The notes under the pieces were generated by a model, which did no database searches, had not been told where the DNA came from, and worked only from the letters and a program-made list of their open reading frames with translations. Below are positions 30,955 to 40,070 of a stretch of 64,000 nt of DNA, in pieces. Where the stretch lies: NCBI RefSeq assembly GCF_039538145.1, contig NZ_BAABBV010000001.1, positions 1,984,001 through 2,048,000 of the forward strand. The letters run 5' to 3'. This stretch comes from Gryllotalpicola daejeonensis. Its GTDB lineage: Bacteria > Actinomycetota > Actinomycetes > Actinomycetales > Microbacteriaceae. The number at the start of each line of letters is the position of its first letter. Position 1 is the stretch's first letter. The position numbers were made by a program, and so were the translations under genes.

Positions 30955-31542
30955 ATGACGCTGATCACTGAGTCCAAGACCGCACAGACGGATGCCCCGA
31001 TCCTCGGCGTCCTCGCCGAGCGGTGGAGCCCCCGCGCCTACTCGTCGGAGCCGATCGACGAGACCAAGCTCGCGTCGGCACTCGAGGCCGCGCGCTGGAG
31101 CCCCTCCGGCGGCAACTCGCAGCCGTGGCGCTTCATCGTCGCGCGCCGCGGCTCCGAGGCGTTCGAGAAGATCGCCGCCTCGCTCGCGCCGTTCAACCAG
31201 GTGTGGGCGCCGACCGCGTCCGTGCTGCTCGTCGGCCTGTACACCGAGCTGCGCGACCAGGCCGGCAAGCTGCGCAACACGGTCTTCTACGACCTCGGCC
31301 AGGCGATGGCTCACCTCTCTGTGCAGGCGCACCACGACGGCCTGCACGTGCACCAGATGACCGGCTTCGACGCCGATGCCCTCGCGGCGTCGTTCGAGTT
31401 GCCCGCCGACGTGAAGCCGTTCGTCGTCGCGACCCTCGGCACCGTCGGCTCGCCCGATGACCTCGGCGAGGCCCTCGCCGAGCGCGAGCGCCAGCCGCGC
31501 ACCCGCCTCTCGCGCGCCGAGATCGAGCTTGTCAACGAGTAA
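30955..31542 (+). CDS. Nitroreductase-family FMN oxidoreductase
   Basis: The 195-residue protein has the nitroreductase fold: VLAERWSPRAYSSEPI at the front with the FMN-phosphate arginine, ALEAARWSPSGGNSQPWRFIVA (the S-x-x-N-x-Q-P FMN-binding motif), DLGQAMAHLSVQAHHDGL and the closing VVATLGTVGSPDDLGE. A strong GAGGAG ribosome site precedes the ATG at 30955; longer frames would extend into the structured leader. It probably reduces quinones or nitro compounds with NAD(P)H. A strong terminator follows at 31584. Confidence 0.9.
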   Translation: MTLITESKTAQTDAPILGVLAERWSPRAYSSEPIDETKLASALEAARWSPSGGNSQPWRFIVARRGSEAFEKIAASLAPFNQVWAPTASVLLVGLYTELRDQAGKLRNTVFYDLGQAMAHLSVQAHHDGLHVHQMTGFDADALAASFELPADVKPFVVATLGTVGSPDDLGEALAERERQPRTRLSRAEIELVNE

Positions 31543-31583
31543 GGCGGCGCGCCCATCCGGGCACCCGTTTGCATAATCCACAG

Positions 31584-31611
31584 GCCCCGCCGGTTCGACC
31601 GGCGGGGCTTT
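31584..31611 (+). terminator. Terminator after the nitroreductase gene
   Basis: An 11-bp perfect stem (GCCCCGCCGGT / ACCGGCGGGGC) with a 3-nt loop TCG is followed by TTTGTG. It lies 41 bp after the nitroreductase stop. Confidence 0.85.
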
Positions 31612-31790
31612 GTGCATATGGGCAACGGATTCGGCTCAACCGCTGTGGCAAGTCACCATGGAAGTACGGCTACCCGAGCCGACCATCGAGAAGGCCACGC
31701 ACCCCGGCCGCGTCCCGCGGCGGGGAGACGAAGGCGCTGGCATCGCTTCCGCCGCTGCCGGCACGGACACACGAGATGGCAGGCAATCTG

Positions 31791-32435
31791 ATGAACAGGC
31801 TGTTCAAAGGTGCCATCGCCGGTGCTGCCGGCGTGGCACTTCTCCTCGGAGGGGCGGGAACGTTCGCCCTCTGGAATGACGACACCGACGCCGGCACCGA
31901 CGCGCAGATCGAGGCCGGGCACCTGATGTTCGGCACCGTGCCGGCGGGGCAGTGGTACCTCAACGGCAGCACCAGCGCACTGACGGACGAGCAGGTCGAG
32001 GCCCTCGCGCTCGTCCCCGGCGACATCCTGCTCTACAAGGTCAACGGCGTTCAGATCATCGCCCACGGCACCGACCTGAAGGCGCAGCTCGGCTTCGACT
32101 GGGACAACGTGACGGATGCGGGCACCGACGGCAGCGACGTGACCGATGCGACCGCCGGCAGCGAGTTCCTCGACACCCTCGACGTCGCCTATGCGGTGAC
32201 CGACGCGCAGGGCGACCCGGTGGCGCTGACCGACGGCGACACGATGACCATCACCGGCGGCGACACCATCGACGCCCAGACTGTCAACATCGCTGTGACG
32301 ATCACCTTCGACCCGAACACCGACGCGCACGTCGCGATGGGCGGCAAGGTCGACCTGAGCGGCTTCGACCTGACGCTCAAGCAGGTGCAGATGCCCGGGC
32401 AGGCTCCGGCCAGCCCCGAGCCCGCGGCCACCTGA
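31791..32435 (+). CDS. SipW-dependent exported protein with alternate signal peptide, copy 1
   Basis: The 214-residue secreted protein has an unusual signal peptide (MNRLFKGAIAGAAGVALLLG, continuing GAGTFALWNDD) that is nearly the same as that of the gene at 40071, although the mature parts differ. This type of signal (alternate-type, SipW-dependent, as in TasA and camelysin) is processed by the ER-type signal peptidase encoded two genes downstream. The mature part is beta-rich, Thr/Asp-rich and acidic, as in fibre-forming TasA-like proteins. I choose the ATG at 31791 over that at 31776 by homology with 40071, where GCAGGAACACCTG precedes the same start. Confidence 0.82.
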   Translation: MNRLFKGAIAGAAGVALLLGGAGTFALWNDDTDAGTDAQIEAGHLMFGTVPAGQWYLNGSTSALTDEQVEALALVPGDILLYKVNGVQIIAHGTDLKAQLGFDWDNVTDAGTDGSDVTDATAGSEFLDTLDVAYAVTDAQGDPVALTDGDTMTITGGDTIDAQTVNIAVTITFDPNTDAHVAMGGKVDLSGFDLTLKQVQMPGQAPASPEPAAT

Positions 32436-32459
32436 CCGCAACGCTGAAAGGCGGTGCTC

Positions 32460-33464
32460 ATGAAGCTCGGGCTCGCACGCCGCTGGACGCGTCAGCGCGT
32501 CCAGCGCGTGCTCGCAATCACCGCGATCGTGAGCACCGCCTTCATCGCAGGCGGCCTCGGGGCCGACCACGGCACCTTCGCCACCTGGGGCGACACCCGT
32601 TCGCTCAGCGATGTCACGTTGACCGCCGCGATCGCCGATGTGGCGGTCAGCGGATTCACCGACCAGACCGCGACCTACACCGCCGGTGCGCTGTCGTTCA
32701 CGAGCCGCGTCGTGGTCGAGAACACCGGCTCGACGCAGCTGCAGCAGTTCACGGCGAAGCCGACGGTCGTGGCCGGCAACTCGGCACTGTGGGGCGCGGT
32801 GGCGACGACCTTCACCGCCGAGCAGGGCGGCGGCACCGCCGGCTGGGACACCTGGCTGCAGGGCCTCGTGCTCGACGCCGGGCAGTCGGCCGCCTACGAC
32901 GCGACGCTCACGCTGCCCTCGGGCGAGCTGCAGCAGTTCGACGGCGCCTCGGTGACCGTGAGCGTCACCGTCACCGCCCGGGCCAGCACCTCGGCCGGCA
33001 CCGCATCGAAGTGGACCGCGAGCGACGCCACCTCGACCTTCACCCAGACCGTCGACGCGCCCGACAGCACGCCGACGCCCACGCCCACGCCCACTCCGAC
33101 CCCCACGACGCCGGTCGGACCGAACGTCAACCTCACCATCACCCAGGCGGGCGACCACCAGCTGATGCTGACGTGGGCGAACCCGGTCACCGCGCTGCTG
33201 ACGCCCGGCTCGCCCTACAAGATCTACGTCAACGGCATCGAGTTGCCGCAGAACGGCATCAGCACCTACAACACCACCTACTCGCTGCCGTCGAGCGTGA
33301 TCCCGACGGCGTTGTGGCCGCCGGTCGGCCAGACCGCGGCTCTCACGATCACGATCGTGCCGGACGTCACCGGCTGGCTGACCGGCCCCATCGCACAGGG
33401 CACCGTCTGGGTGCGGCCGGACGCTGCGACCGACGCCCTGCTGTTCGCCACCAACCCGAATTGA
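32460..33464 (+). CDS. Second SipW-module exported protein with Thr-Pro linker, copy 1
   Basis: This is a 334-residue secreted protein. An Arg-rich N-terminus (MKLGLARRWTRQRVQRVLAI) precedes a hydrophobic segment ending near FATWGDTRSLSD, the F/A-x-W pattern of SipW-type cleavage regions. Residues about 45-195 form a beta-rich domain. A (Thr-Pro) repeat linker lies at about 203-217, followed by a C-terminal beta domain (NVNLTITQAGDHQLMLTWANP). AAAGG precedes the ATG by 9 nt. Its paralogue is the gene at 40829. It probably works with the other exported protein as a minor or anchoring fibre component; this is inferred from operon order only. Confidence 0.75.
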   Translation: MKLGLARRWTRQRVQRVLAITAIVSTAFIAGGLGADHGTFATWGDTRSLSDVTLTAAIADVAVSGFTDQTATYTAGALSFTSRVVVENTGSTQLQQFTAKPTVVAGNSALWGAVATTFTAEQGGGTAGWDTWLQGLVLDAGQSAAYDATLTLPSGELQQFDGASVTVSVTVTARASTSAGTASKWTASDATSTFTQTVDAPDSTPTPTPTPTPTPTTPVGPNVNLTITQAGDHQLMLTWANPVTALLTPGSPYKIYVNGIELPQNGISTYNTTYSLPSSVIPTALWPPVGQTAALTITIVPDVTGWLTGPIAQGTVWVRPDAATDALLFATNPN

Positions 33465-33489
33465 CGATGCCCAGCTGAGAGGAGGCGCC

Positions 33490-34131
33490 ATGAGCACCCG
33501 ACCTGCCCGATCGGGACGCACGGCTCGCCCCGGGCGCCCCGGGCGCCCCGGCCACCCCGGGCGCGACGACAGCGTCTGGCAGTGGATCTGGTACGGCGTG
33601 AGCGCAGGCCTCCTCGCCATCATCCTCGGCATCGGCATCGTCGCGATCGCCCTTCCACGCCTCGCCGGCGCGATCCCGCTGACCGTGCTGACCGACTCGA
33701 TGAAGCCCGATCTGCCGCCGGGCACCATGCTCGTGGTGCGCCCGCTCTCGCAGGACGAGATGCACACCGTCAGCGTCGGCGACGTCATCTCGTACCAGCC
33801 CTATCCGAACGACCCGATGCTGATCAGCCACCGCGTCGTCGCGACCGCGTCGCGCGACGACGGCCAGTTCGACTTCACGACGAAGGGCGACGCGAACGGA
33901 TTCGTCGACCCGCCCGTGCGCCAGGTGCAGGTGCGCGCCCGGCTCTGGTACTCGGTGCCCCTGCTCGGCTGGGTCAACGACGCGATCAACTCCGGTGGCC
34001 ATCGCTCGTGGATCATCCCGACCGTCGCAGGCCTGCTGTTCGCCTACCTCGGCTACACGGTCGTCGCGACGGCCGTCGAGAGCGTGAGGAAGAAGCGCGC
34101 GGCTAGCGCAGACCGCTCGTCGCCAGCTTGA
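33490..34131 (+). CDS. sipW: Signal peptidase I, SipW/ER type, copy 1
   Basis: The 213-residue membrane peptidase uses a Ser/His/Asp-type catalytic set instead of Ser/Lys: Ser70 in LTVLTDSMKPDLPPG, His114 in LISHRVV and Asp134 in TTKGDANGF. One helix precedes and one follows the catalytic domain. An N-terminal 25-residue Arg/Pro/Gly-rich tail (GRPGRPGHPGR) is unusual. GGAGG precedes the ATG. It should cleave the alternate signal peptides of the two proteins encoded upstream. The last 29 nt overlap the convergent TetR gene. Confidence 0.88.
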   Translation: MSTRPARSGRTARPGRPGRPGHPGRDDSVWQWIWYGVSAGLLAIILGIGIVAIALPRLAGAIPLTVLTDSMKPDLPPGTMLVVRPLSQDEMHTVSVGDVISYQPYPNDPMLISHRVVATASRDDGQFDFTTKGDANGFVDPPVRQVQVRARLWYSVPLLGWVNDAINSGGHRSWIIPTVAGLLFAYLGYTVVATAVESVRKKRAASADRSSPA

Positions 34132-34675
34132 TGAGGCGTCGCAGGGCGGCATCCGAATCGCCGCGCTGCTCAGCCGCCCACGCCAGCGAGCCGATCAGGG
34201 CATTGAGATCGGATGCCTGCACGTCGGCGCGTACCGCGCCGGCCTCCTTCGCCCGCGCCAGGATCGTCGCGGTGCCCTTCGTCATCGGCTGACAGCTCGA
34301 GCACAGCGGAGAGCTCGGGTCCTGCAGGGCCGTCGCGATCGACTCGGGGAGGCCGCCGTAGGTGCGCAGATGGCGAGCCAGTTCGACGATCCACTCGTCG
34401 AGGGCCTTCGCCGCGTCGGGCTCTTCGCTGAGTCGGCGCGCGGTGGCGCCGAGGTCGGCCAGCGCGTCGCCGAGGGCGGCCGCGAGCAGCGCGTCACGGG
34501 TGGGGAAGTGGCGGTAGAGCGTGCCGGGGCCGACGCCCGCGCGGCACGCGATGTCGTCGAGCGAGGCCCCCGTGCCCTTCTCGGCGAAGGCCTGCGCCGC
34601 CACCTGCACGATCTTGTCGTAGTTGCGCTGCGCGTCGGCGCGCAGGGGCCGCTTGGTCGCGGCATCCGCACTCAT
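34103..34675 (-). CDS. TetR-family repressor
   Basis: The 190-residue regulator has an N-terminal helix-turn-helix (VAAQAFAEKGTGASLDDIACRAGVGPGTLYRHFPTRDALL at about residues 27-66) and a ligand-binding helical domain that contains CSSCQPM. It is divergent from a DHA2 efflux gene and very probably represses it through the inverted repeats at 34709-34770. The ATG at 34675 has GGGAG 11-12 nt upstream. Its 3' end overlaps the sipW gene by 29 nt on the other strand. Confidence 0.9.
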   Translation of the reverse strand: MSADAATKRPLRADAQRNYDKIVQVAAQAFAEKGTGASLDDIACRAGVGPGTLYRHFPTRDALLAAALGDALADLGATARRLSEEPDAAKALDEWIVELARHLRTYGGLPESIATALQDPSSPLCSSCQPMTKGTATILARAKEAGAVRADVQASDLNALIGSLAWAAEQRGDSDAALRRLIKLATSGLR

Positions 34676-34708
34676 CGTCACGTTCACTCCCAGCGAACCG
34701 GATCCACT

Positions 34709-34770
34709 CTCCGCTTGTTGACAAAGCGGAGCCAGTCTCCATATATTGAGGATTCCGAAAGGCGGAGACT
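34709..34770 (+). promoter_or_regulatory. Efflux-gene promoter with TetR operators
   Basis: A near-ideal promoter TTGACA (34718-34723), 18 nt, TATATT (34742-34747) reads toward the efflux gene. CTCCGCTT (34709-34716) and AAGCGGAG (34724-34731) form a perfect 8-bp inverted repeat around the -35 box. AGTCTCC (34734-34740) and GGAGACT (34764-34770) form a second one spanning the -10 box. Binding at either would block RNA polymerase. The GCGGAG half-site recurs in the other TetR operator at 62700-62747. Confidence 0.8.
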
Positions 34771-34819
34771 TCCTCCGGATTCGGCTTCGACCATACACCC
34801 ACTCGTGATCGGACGTCTC

Positions 34820-36301
34820 GTGACCGACACTCTTTCCCTTGATCTCACAGGCCCCGCCGAGGGTCTCCATCCGCCTGGCGGCGAGTCGACCGGCGTACGG
34901 CGCCGCAAGGCATCCATCCTCGGCCTCATCACCGTCTTCATCACCCAGCTCATGCTGGTCGTCGACGCGAGCATCGTGAACGTCGCGCTGCCCGACATCC
35001 AGAAGGCACTGCACTTCACGCCCAGCGGGCTCAGCTGGGTCGTGACCGGCTACGCGCTCGCGTTCGCGGGGCTCATGCTGCTCACCGGCAAGCTCGGTTC
35101 GAAGATCGGCGCGAAGCGCGCGCTCATCATCGGCACGCTCGTCTTCATCCTGGCGAGCGCGGCGGGCGGCCTTGCCCCGACGGCATCCGCGCTCATCGTC
35201 GCCCGCATCGTGCAGGGAATCGGCGCAGCCATCGCCGCGCCGAGCACGCTCGTGCTCCTCATCGAGAACACCACGCCCGGGGCGCAGCGCAACCGTGCGA
35301 TGAGCCTCTTCGTGCTCGCGGCCGGCTCGGGCGGCGCGATCGGTCTCATCCTCGGCGGGGTGCTCACGACCGGCTTCGGCTGGGAGTGGGTCATGTTCGT
35401 CAACGTTCCGATCGGCGTACTGATCGCGCTCGGCGCCGCGTTCTTCCTGGGTGAGACCGAGCGCACGCGTGAGACGCTCGACTTCGGCGGCGCAGCGACC
35501 AGCGTCATCGCGATGGTCGGGCTGGTCTACGGGTTCACCTCGGCGGCGAGCTCCGGCTGGGGCAGCCCAGTCGTCATCGTGTCGTTCGCGGTGGCGCTCG
35601 CGGCGCTCATCGGCCTCGTCGTGATCGAGCGCGGCCACCACTCACCCGTCGTGCCGCTGCAGCTGTTCACCCGGGCGCGCTCGGCCGTGCCGCTGGTGTC
35701 GATGCTGCTCGTGCCGGCAGGCATGTTCGCCTTCTTCTACTTGATCACCCTGTTCACGCAGGACGTCTATCACTTCAGCGCCCTCGGCACCGGCCTCTCG
35801 CTCCTGCCGTTCGTCGTCACGATGATCGTCGTCTCGCAGCTCGCGCCGCGCCTGCTGCCGCAGTTCGGCGAGCGGCTCGTCGGCGCGGTCGGGCTCGCGG
35901 CGCTGGTCGTCGGGCTCGGCTGGCTGTCGCAGCTGCACGCCGACGAGAGCTACGTGTCAGGCATCCTCGGCCCCATCATCGTCATGGGCCTCGGAGCCGG
36001 CCTCACCTTCGCGCCGCTGACGGGGCTGATCATGGCGCATGCGCCCGCCGGGCACGTCGGGGCGACCTCGTCGGTGCTGCAGACGATGCAGCAGCTCGGC
36101 GGCTCGATCGGCGTCGCGGTGCTGTCGACCGTCTTCGTCTCGGCGGCCGCGACGGCCGGCATCGCGAGCGGGCTCACGACCGCGATCGTGGGCGGCGTCG
36201 TGTTCGTCGGCCTCGCGTTCGTGCTGTACGCGCTGTGGGGATCGAACGCGCCCGCGGCGATCGAGGGCGATGCGGATGCCTCGCCGGTGGTCGTCCACTA
36301 G
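34820..36301 (+). CDS. DHA2-family MFS efflux pump (EmrB/QacA type)
   Basis: The 493-residue drug:proton antiporter has about 14 helices. Helix 1 carries the DHA2 signature LMLVVDASIVNVALPDIQKAL, followed by GKLGSKIGAKRALIIG (motif A), ARIVQGIGAAIAAPSTLVL and, in helix 5, GSGGAIGLILGGVLTTGFGWEWVMFVNVPIG (motif C). I favour the GTG at 34820 because GGAC lies just upstream; a GTG five codons earlier is possible. It is controlled by the divergent TetR gene. The compound exported is unknown. Confidence 0.88.
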   Translation: MTDTLSLDLTGPAEGLHPPGGESTGVRRRKASILGLITVFITQLMLVVDASIVNVALPDIQKALHFTPSGLSWVVTGYALAFAGLMLLTGKLGSKIGAKRALIIGTLVFILASAAGGLAPTASALIVARIVQGIGAAIAAPSTLVLLIENTTPGAQRNRAMSLFVLAAGSGGAIGLILGGVLTTGFGWEWVMFVNVPIGVLIALGAAFFLGETERTRETLDFGGAATSVIAMVGLVYGFTSAASSGWGSPVVIVSFAVALAALIGLVVIERGHHSPVVPLQLFTRARSAVPLVSMLLVPAGMFAFFYLITLFTQDVYHFSALGTGLSLLPFVVTMIVVSQLAPRLLPQFGERLVGAVGLAALVVGLGWLSQLHADESYVSGILGPIIVMGLGAGLTFAPLTGLIMAHAPAGHVGATSSVLQTMQQLGGSIGVAVLSTVFVSAAATAGIASGLTTAIVGGVVFVGLAFVLYALWGSNAPAAIEGDADASPVVVH

Positions 36302-36316
36302 GCGAAAACGCCCTCA

Positions 36317-36354
36317 CGAAGAGCCCCGACTGTTCTGGCAGGCGGGGCTCTTCG
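36317..36354 (+). terminator. Strong hairpin after the efflux gene
   Basis: A 12-bp perfect stem (CGAAGAGCCCCG / CGGGGCTCTTCG) with a 14-nt loop lies 15 bp after the stop. No long T run follows. Confidence 0.7.
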
Positions 36355-36392
36355 CGCGTTGCGATGCGGTCACAGCGCCGACGCTGGTGCTG

Positions 36393-36426
36393 TTGCAAAG
36401 CACGCCGCGACGTGTAGCGTCCAAAT
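36393..36426 (+). promoter_or_regulatory. Leaderless promoter of the LPDTG surface protein gene
   Basis: TTGCAA (36393-36398), 16 nt and TAGCGT (36415-36420) lead to the GTG start 6 nt later. Confidence 0.65.
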
Positions 36427-39400
36427 GTGGCTCGGCGCCGAAGGGCAATGACTATAGGGGCGACGGCGGTCTTGATCGGACTGGCCGCGATGGTTCTCGC
36501 CGTGCTGCCGAGCGGTCAGAACAGCGCGCCGAGTGCCGCCGCCGAGCCGCCACCGGCGCAGGCCGGGTCCGCCGTGATCGGCCTCTTCGTCGCGGGCAAC
36601 CGCATCTCCGAGACGCAGGTCGAGGGCGTCGGCGGGGCGACCTTCGGATTCTTCGCCTCGCGCCCACAAGAGGCGAACCTCGATCCGGACACCGGTCTCG
36701 TGACCGGCATGACACCCGTCGCCACCTGCACGTCGACCGCCGACGGATGGTGCAACGTCGTGGTCCCGATCGGTGCCGGCGGCGTTGCGGCCGGCACGCG
36801 GCTCTGGATCTCGCCGATCGCCCTGCCTGCCGGCTGGACCTCGCCGGCGTACTGGCAGACCGCACCTTTGACGACCTCGGCAGCGACCAGACTGCAGACG
36901 CAGCACGTGTTCCAGACGCCCGCGCTGCAGTCGGGTGGCCGATACGTGTCCACCGCTCAGAACAGCGGATTCCTCGACGACCCGGGCGACACCGTCAGCG
37001 ACACCGCCTTCATGAACAGCAATGGCGGAAGCACCGGTTCGGGAACGACGAGCAACAACTTCCAGCGGCGCACCGCGTCGGCCGGGTTCTGGCCGCTGGT
37101 CGAGACGAATCCGCCACTGCCTGAGCAGTGCGGCGTCAACATCGCCTTGGTCGTGGACCTCTCGAGCTCGATCCAGCAAGCGGGTGAGCTCAACAACTTG
37201 AAGGCGGCGCTGACCAACGGCGTCGACTCGCTGCGGGGCACGCCGTCTCAGCTCGCCATCATCACCTTCGGCACCGACTCGCCGGCCAACGGCTTCCCCG
37301 GCAGCAACACGGGGCTGATGCCGGTGGCGACCACCGCCGACGCGAACGCCATCAAGGCGCACTTCGCCGGCTGGAACAACATCCCCACGAACTACACGAA
37401 CTGGGACGCCGGGCTCAACGCGGTTTCAGAGCTGAACGCGACGACGACATCGGCCACGCACGTCGATCTCGCGATCGTGCTGACGGACGGCAACCCGACG
37501 GTCTACGGGTCGATTCCCGGCAGCAACACCAACAACCCCTCGATCCCGACCGGCAGCGGATTCACCCGCTTCCGCGAGCTCGAGAACGCCACCGCCTCGG
37601 CGAACAAGCTCAAGGCAGAGGGCACGCGCGTCGTCGCGGTGGGCGTGGGCGACGGGCTCGACGAGACGTCGTCCTACAACCTGCGAACGATCTCGGGAAC
37701 GCACAGGTACATCCCGGGCACGGACATCCACGGCACCGACTATCTGCAGGAGGACACCTACGCGGAGGCCGCCGGCGCGCTGCGGCAGCTCATCGTCGGC
37801 CTGTGCGCCCCGACGATCACGGTGGTCAAGCAGGTCATCCCGCCGGGCGGCACGATCGCAGACGCCTACACGCCGCCCGACCCGTGGGAGTTCACCGCAT
37901 CGACCACGACCCCCGGCGCATCCGTGACGCCGCCGGCCACCAAAGAGACCGACCAGTACACCGGTGCGACCAACTTCGACGTCACCGTGCCCGAGAACGG
38001 AACGGGCACCTTCAACGTCGCCGAGACGCAGAAACCGGGCTACACCCTCGAACCGGTCAGTGCCGACGGGACCAGTCTCGATCCCAACGGCCAGAACGCC
38101 TTCTGCACGAACAAGACCGAGGACGACGAGGCGATCCCGGTCACGAACACGGACCCGACGGGGTTCCAGATCGATCTGGGCGCGGAATCCGCCATCACGT
38201 GCATCGTCTACAACCGGGCGCCCGATCCGCCACCCGGTGATCTGCCCGCACACGTCGTCGTGCACAAGCGCTGGAGCGTGACGACGGCGTCGGGCACCAC
38301 CACCTACGTGAACGGCGACCAGCCCGAGGATCTCGAAGCGTTCCTGCATCTCGGCGGGCCCGCGCCAGACGGCATCTCGGACCAGCCGTGGGATGAGCCC
38401 CGCTACGGCTATGTCGGCAGCAATCCGGATGCGTCGCCGCCCGGCCCAGGTGAGGACGTCGACGTCGCCGAGACGGTCAACCTGATCCCGCCCGGCTGCA
38501 CCCTGACGTCGGCGACGATGACGGGCACCGGCATCACCGGAGCGCTCGATCTCGGCACCGCCGCCCCGGCGACGACCGTGCCGAACATCACCGCAGGGCT
38601 CAACGAGTGGACGATCACCAACGCGGTGTCGTGTGTCAGCCACCTCGTGCTGGTGAAGCAGGTGCTGGGCGGGCCCGCGTCGCCCGACTCGTGGACTCTG
38701 ACGGCTCATCCGCCGACGTCAGCGCTTCCGGGACCGTCGGGCACGACCGGGGTGGCGAGCGAGGTGACGCCCGAGGTGTCCTACCAGCTCGCCGAGCAGG
38801 CCGGCGACGATCCGGAGCTCCTGAACTACGTGCAGCACGATGTGCGCGAGCAGCCCATCAGGTGGCCGCTGTCCACCGGGTCGGCCGACTGCGCGCAGAC
38901 GGTCAATGGGGAGGTCCAGCCCGGTGATCCGATGGGTGCCGACGGCAGCGTCTCCGTGCCGCTCGGGCAGACCTTCACCTGCACCTTCACGAACACCGCC
39001 GCGCCGCTGACGATCATCAAGAATGTCGACGGCGGAACCGCCGCGGCGAGCGACTTCCACTTCACGGTCGCGCCCGTGCCACCGGCTCCCGCTGGGCTGC
39101 CGACGCGCTCGATCACCGGCGCCGCCTCACCTGGCAGCGACACCATCGTGCGCCCCGGGCAGGAATACCGCATCACCGAGGCGGAGGGGCCGCCCGGCTA
39201 CCAGCTCATCGGGCTGCAGTGCGACATCGGCGGGACGACGGTCTCGGGTGAGAGCCTCACGATCCCCGCGGGAAGCGCTGCCGTGTGCACGGCCACCAAC
39301 TCGTACAGCCTGTGGACCGCCGAGAAGTCGAGCGACCCGCCTTCCGGCCGTGTCACCCCCGGCACGGTGATCACCTACACGCTGACCGCCCGCCTGCTCG

Positions 39401-39819
39401 ACGGGAACCCGACGCACGACGCCGTGGTGACCGATGACGTCTCCCGGGTGTTCTCGGGCGCAACGCTCGTGGGCGGCAGCCTCACCACCTCTGCGGGCTC
39501 GGCGGAGTTCCAGGGCGACCACCTCGTCTGGACCATCCCGCTTCTGAGCGACGTCGAGACGGCCAGCTTCCGGGTGCGCGTCGATGAGGACGCCGTCGGC
39601 ACCACGATCTTCAACCAGCTCATCGTCGATCCGGCCGCGGTCGATTGTGCGACCCTGGCCGATGCGCCGCCGCATTGCGACACGACCTCGCACGAGGTCG
39701 TCGCGATCATGCGACTGCCCGACACCGGCAGCTCGGTGCCGTGGTGGGCGGCTGCCGCCGCGGCCGGTCTGGCCCTCGTGGGCGGGCTGCTGGTCGCGTT
39801 CCGACGTCGCCTGAGCTGA
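36427..39819 (+). CDS. Large LPDTG-anchored surface protein with vWA domain
   Basis: This 1130-residue cell-wall protein has an N-terminal signal/hydrophobic segment (about residues 8-32), a first domain to about 225, and then a von Willebrand A domain at about 237-440 whose MIDAS motif is intact (DLSSS at 244-248, with LTDGNPT later). Several prealbumin/SpaA-like beta modules follow, each opening with a related phrase (TITVVKQV, HVVVHKRW, HLVLVKQV, PLTIIKNV), then a DUF11-like module, and the sorting signal LPDTG (1097-1101), hydrophobic helix and RRRLS tail. This is the plan of a pilus-tip or adhesin protein attached by sortase. No sortase gene is in the window. It lies between the two SipW modules. 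Confidence 0.85.
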   Translation: MARRRRAMTIGATAVLIGLAAMVLAVLPSGQNSAPSAAAEPPPAQAGSAVIGLFVAGNRISETQVEGVGGATFGFFASRPQEANLDPDTGLVTGMTPVATCTSTADGWCNVVVPIGAGGVAAGTRLWISPIALPAGWTSPAYWQTAPLTTSAATRLQTQHVFQTPALQSGGRYVSTAQNSGFLDDPGDTVSDTAFMNSNGGSTGSGTTSNNFQRRTASAGFWPLVETNPPLPEQCGVNIALVVDLSSSIQQAGELNNLKAALTNGVDSLRGTPSQLAIITFGTDSPANGFPGSNTGLMPVATTADANAIKAHFAGWNNIPTNYTNWDAGLNAVSELNATTTSATHVDLAIVLTDGNPTVYGSIPGSNTNNPSIPTGSGFTRFRELENATASANKLKAEGTRVVAVGVGDGLDETSSYNLRTISGTHRYIPGTDIHGTDYLQEDTYAEAAGALRQLIVGLCAPTITVVKQVIPPGGTIADAYTPPDPWEFTASTTTPGASVTPPATKETDQYTGATNFDVTVPENGTGTFNVAETQKPGYTLEPVSADGTSLDPNGQNAFCTNKTEDDEAIPVTNTDPTGFQIDLGAESAITCIVYNRAPDPPPGDLPAHVVVHKRWSVTTASGTTTYVNGDQPEDLEAFLHLGGPAPDGISDQPWDEPRYGYVGSNPDASPPGPGEDVDVAETVNLIPPGCTLTSATMTGTGITGALDLGTAAPATTVPNITAGLNEWTITNAVSCVSHLVLVKQVLGGPASPDSWTLTAHPPTSALPGPSGTTGVASEVTPEVSYQLAEQAGDDPELLNYVQHDVREQPIRWPLSTGSADCAQTVNGEVQPGDPMGADGSVSVPLGQTFTCTFTNTAAPLTIIKNVDGGTAAASDFHFTVAPVPPAPAGLPTRSITGAASPGSDTIVRPGQEYRITEAEGPPGYQLIGLQCDIGGTTVSGESLTIPAGSAAVCTATNSYSLWTAEKSSDPPSGRVTPGTVITYTLTARLLDGNPTHDAVVTDDVSRVFSGATLVGGSLTTSAGSAEFQGDHLVWTIPLLSDVETASFRVRVDEDAVGTTIFNQLIVDPAAVDCATLADAPPHCDTTSHEVVAIMRLPDTGSSVPWWAAAAAAGLALVGGLLVAFRRRLS

Positions 39820-39960
39820 AGGCCGAGCGCCCGCCGAACCGCGCGCGAGAATCGGGCCGATCTGGCCGAGTTCTGCCCGCCGTGGAGCCATCGGATTCCC
39901 CCGAGCCGCGGGGCCGCGCCTGGCCGCCGCCGGGTCTGTCAATGCGCCCCGAGTAGGTCT

Positions 39961-40000
39961 TCCTCACACCATTCAACTTGTATCTAAGCGTAGAATTAAG
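39961..40000 (+). promoter_or_regulatory. AT-rich promoter-like block before SipW module 2
   Basis: The otherwise GC-rich gap 39820-40070 contains an AT-rich stretch with TAGAAT at 39991-39996 as a plausible -10 box. I see no clear -35. It would give a leader of about 68 nt. Confidence 0.4.
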
Positions 40001-40070
40001 GTGCAGGGGGCGAACAGGCCGGGCCTGCTCACCAACGGTTCCGGCTGACGACAGAAAGCAGGAACACCTG

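Noticed and set aside
31584..31611. tRNA fragment suggested by a GGTTCGACC word
   Set aside because: The word is the loop and stem of a terminator; there is no acceptor stem or anticodon arm.
33060..33112. Microsatellite or replication-slippage hotspot
   Set aside because: The ACGCCC-type repeats encode an ordinary Thr-Pro linker in a secreted protein.
36302..36426. Small gene between efflux pump and LPDTG protein
   Set aside because: The stretch is filled by a terminator hairpin and a promoter; no frame with a ribosome site is seen.
39820..39960. Coding sequence after the LPDTG protein
   Set aside because: No frame has a plausible start, ribosome site or recognisable product; it appears to be spacer.
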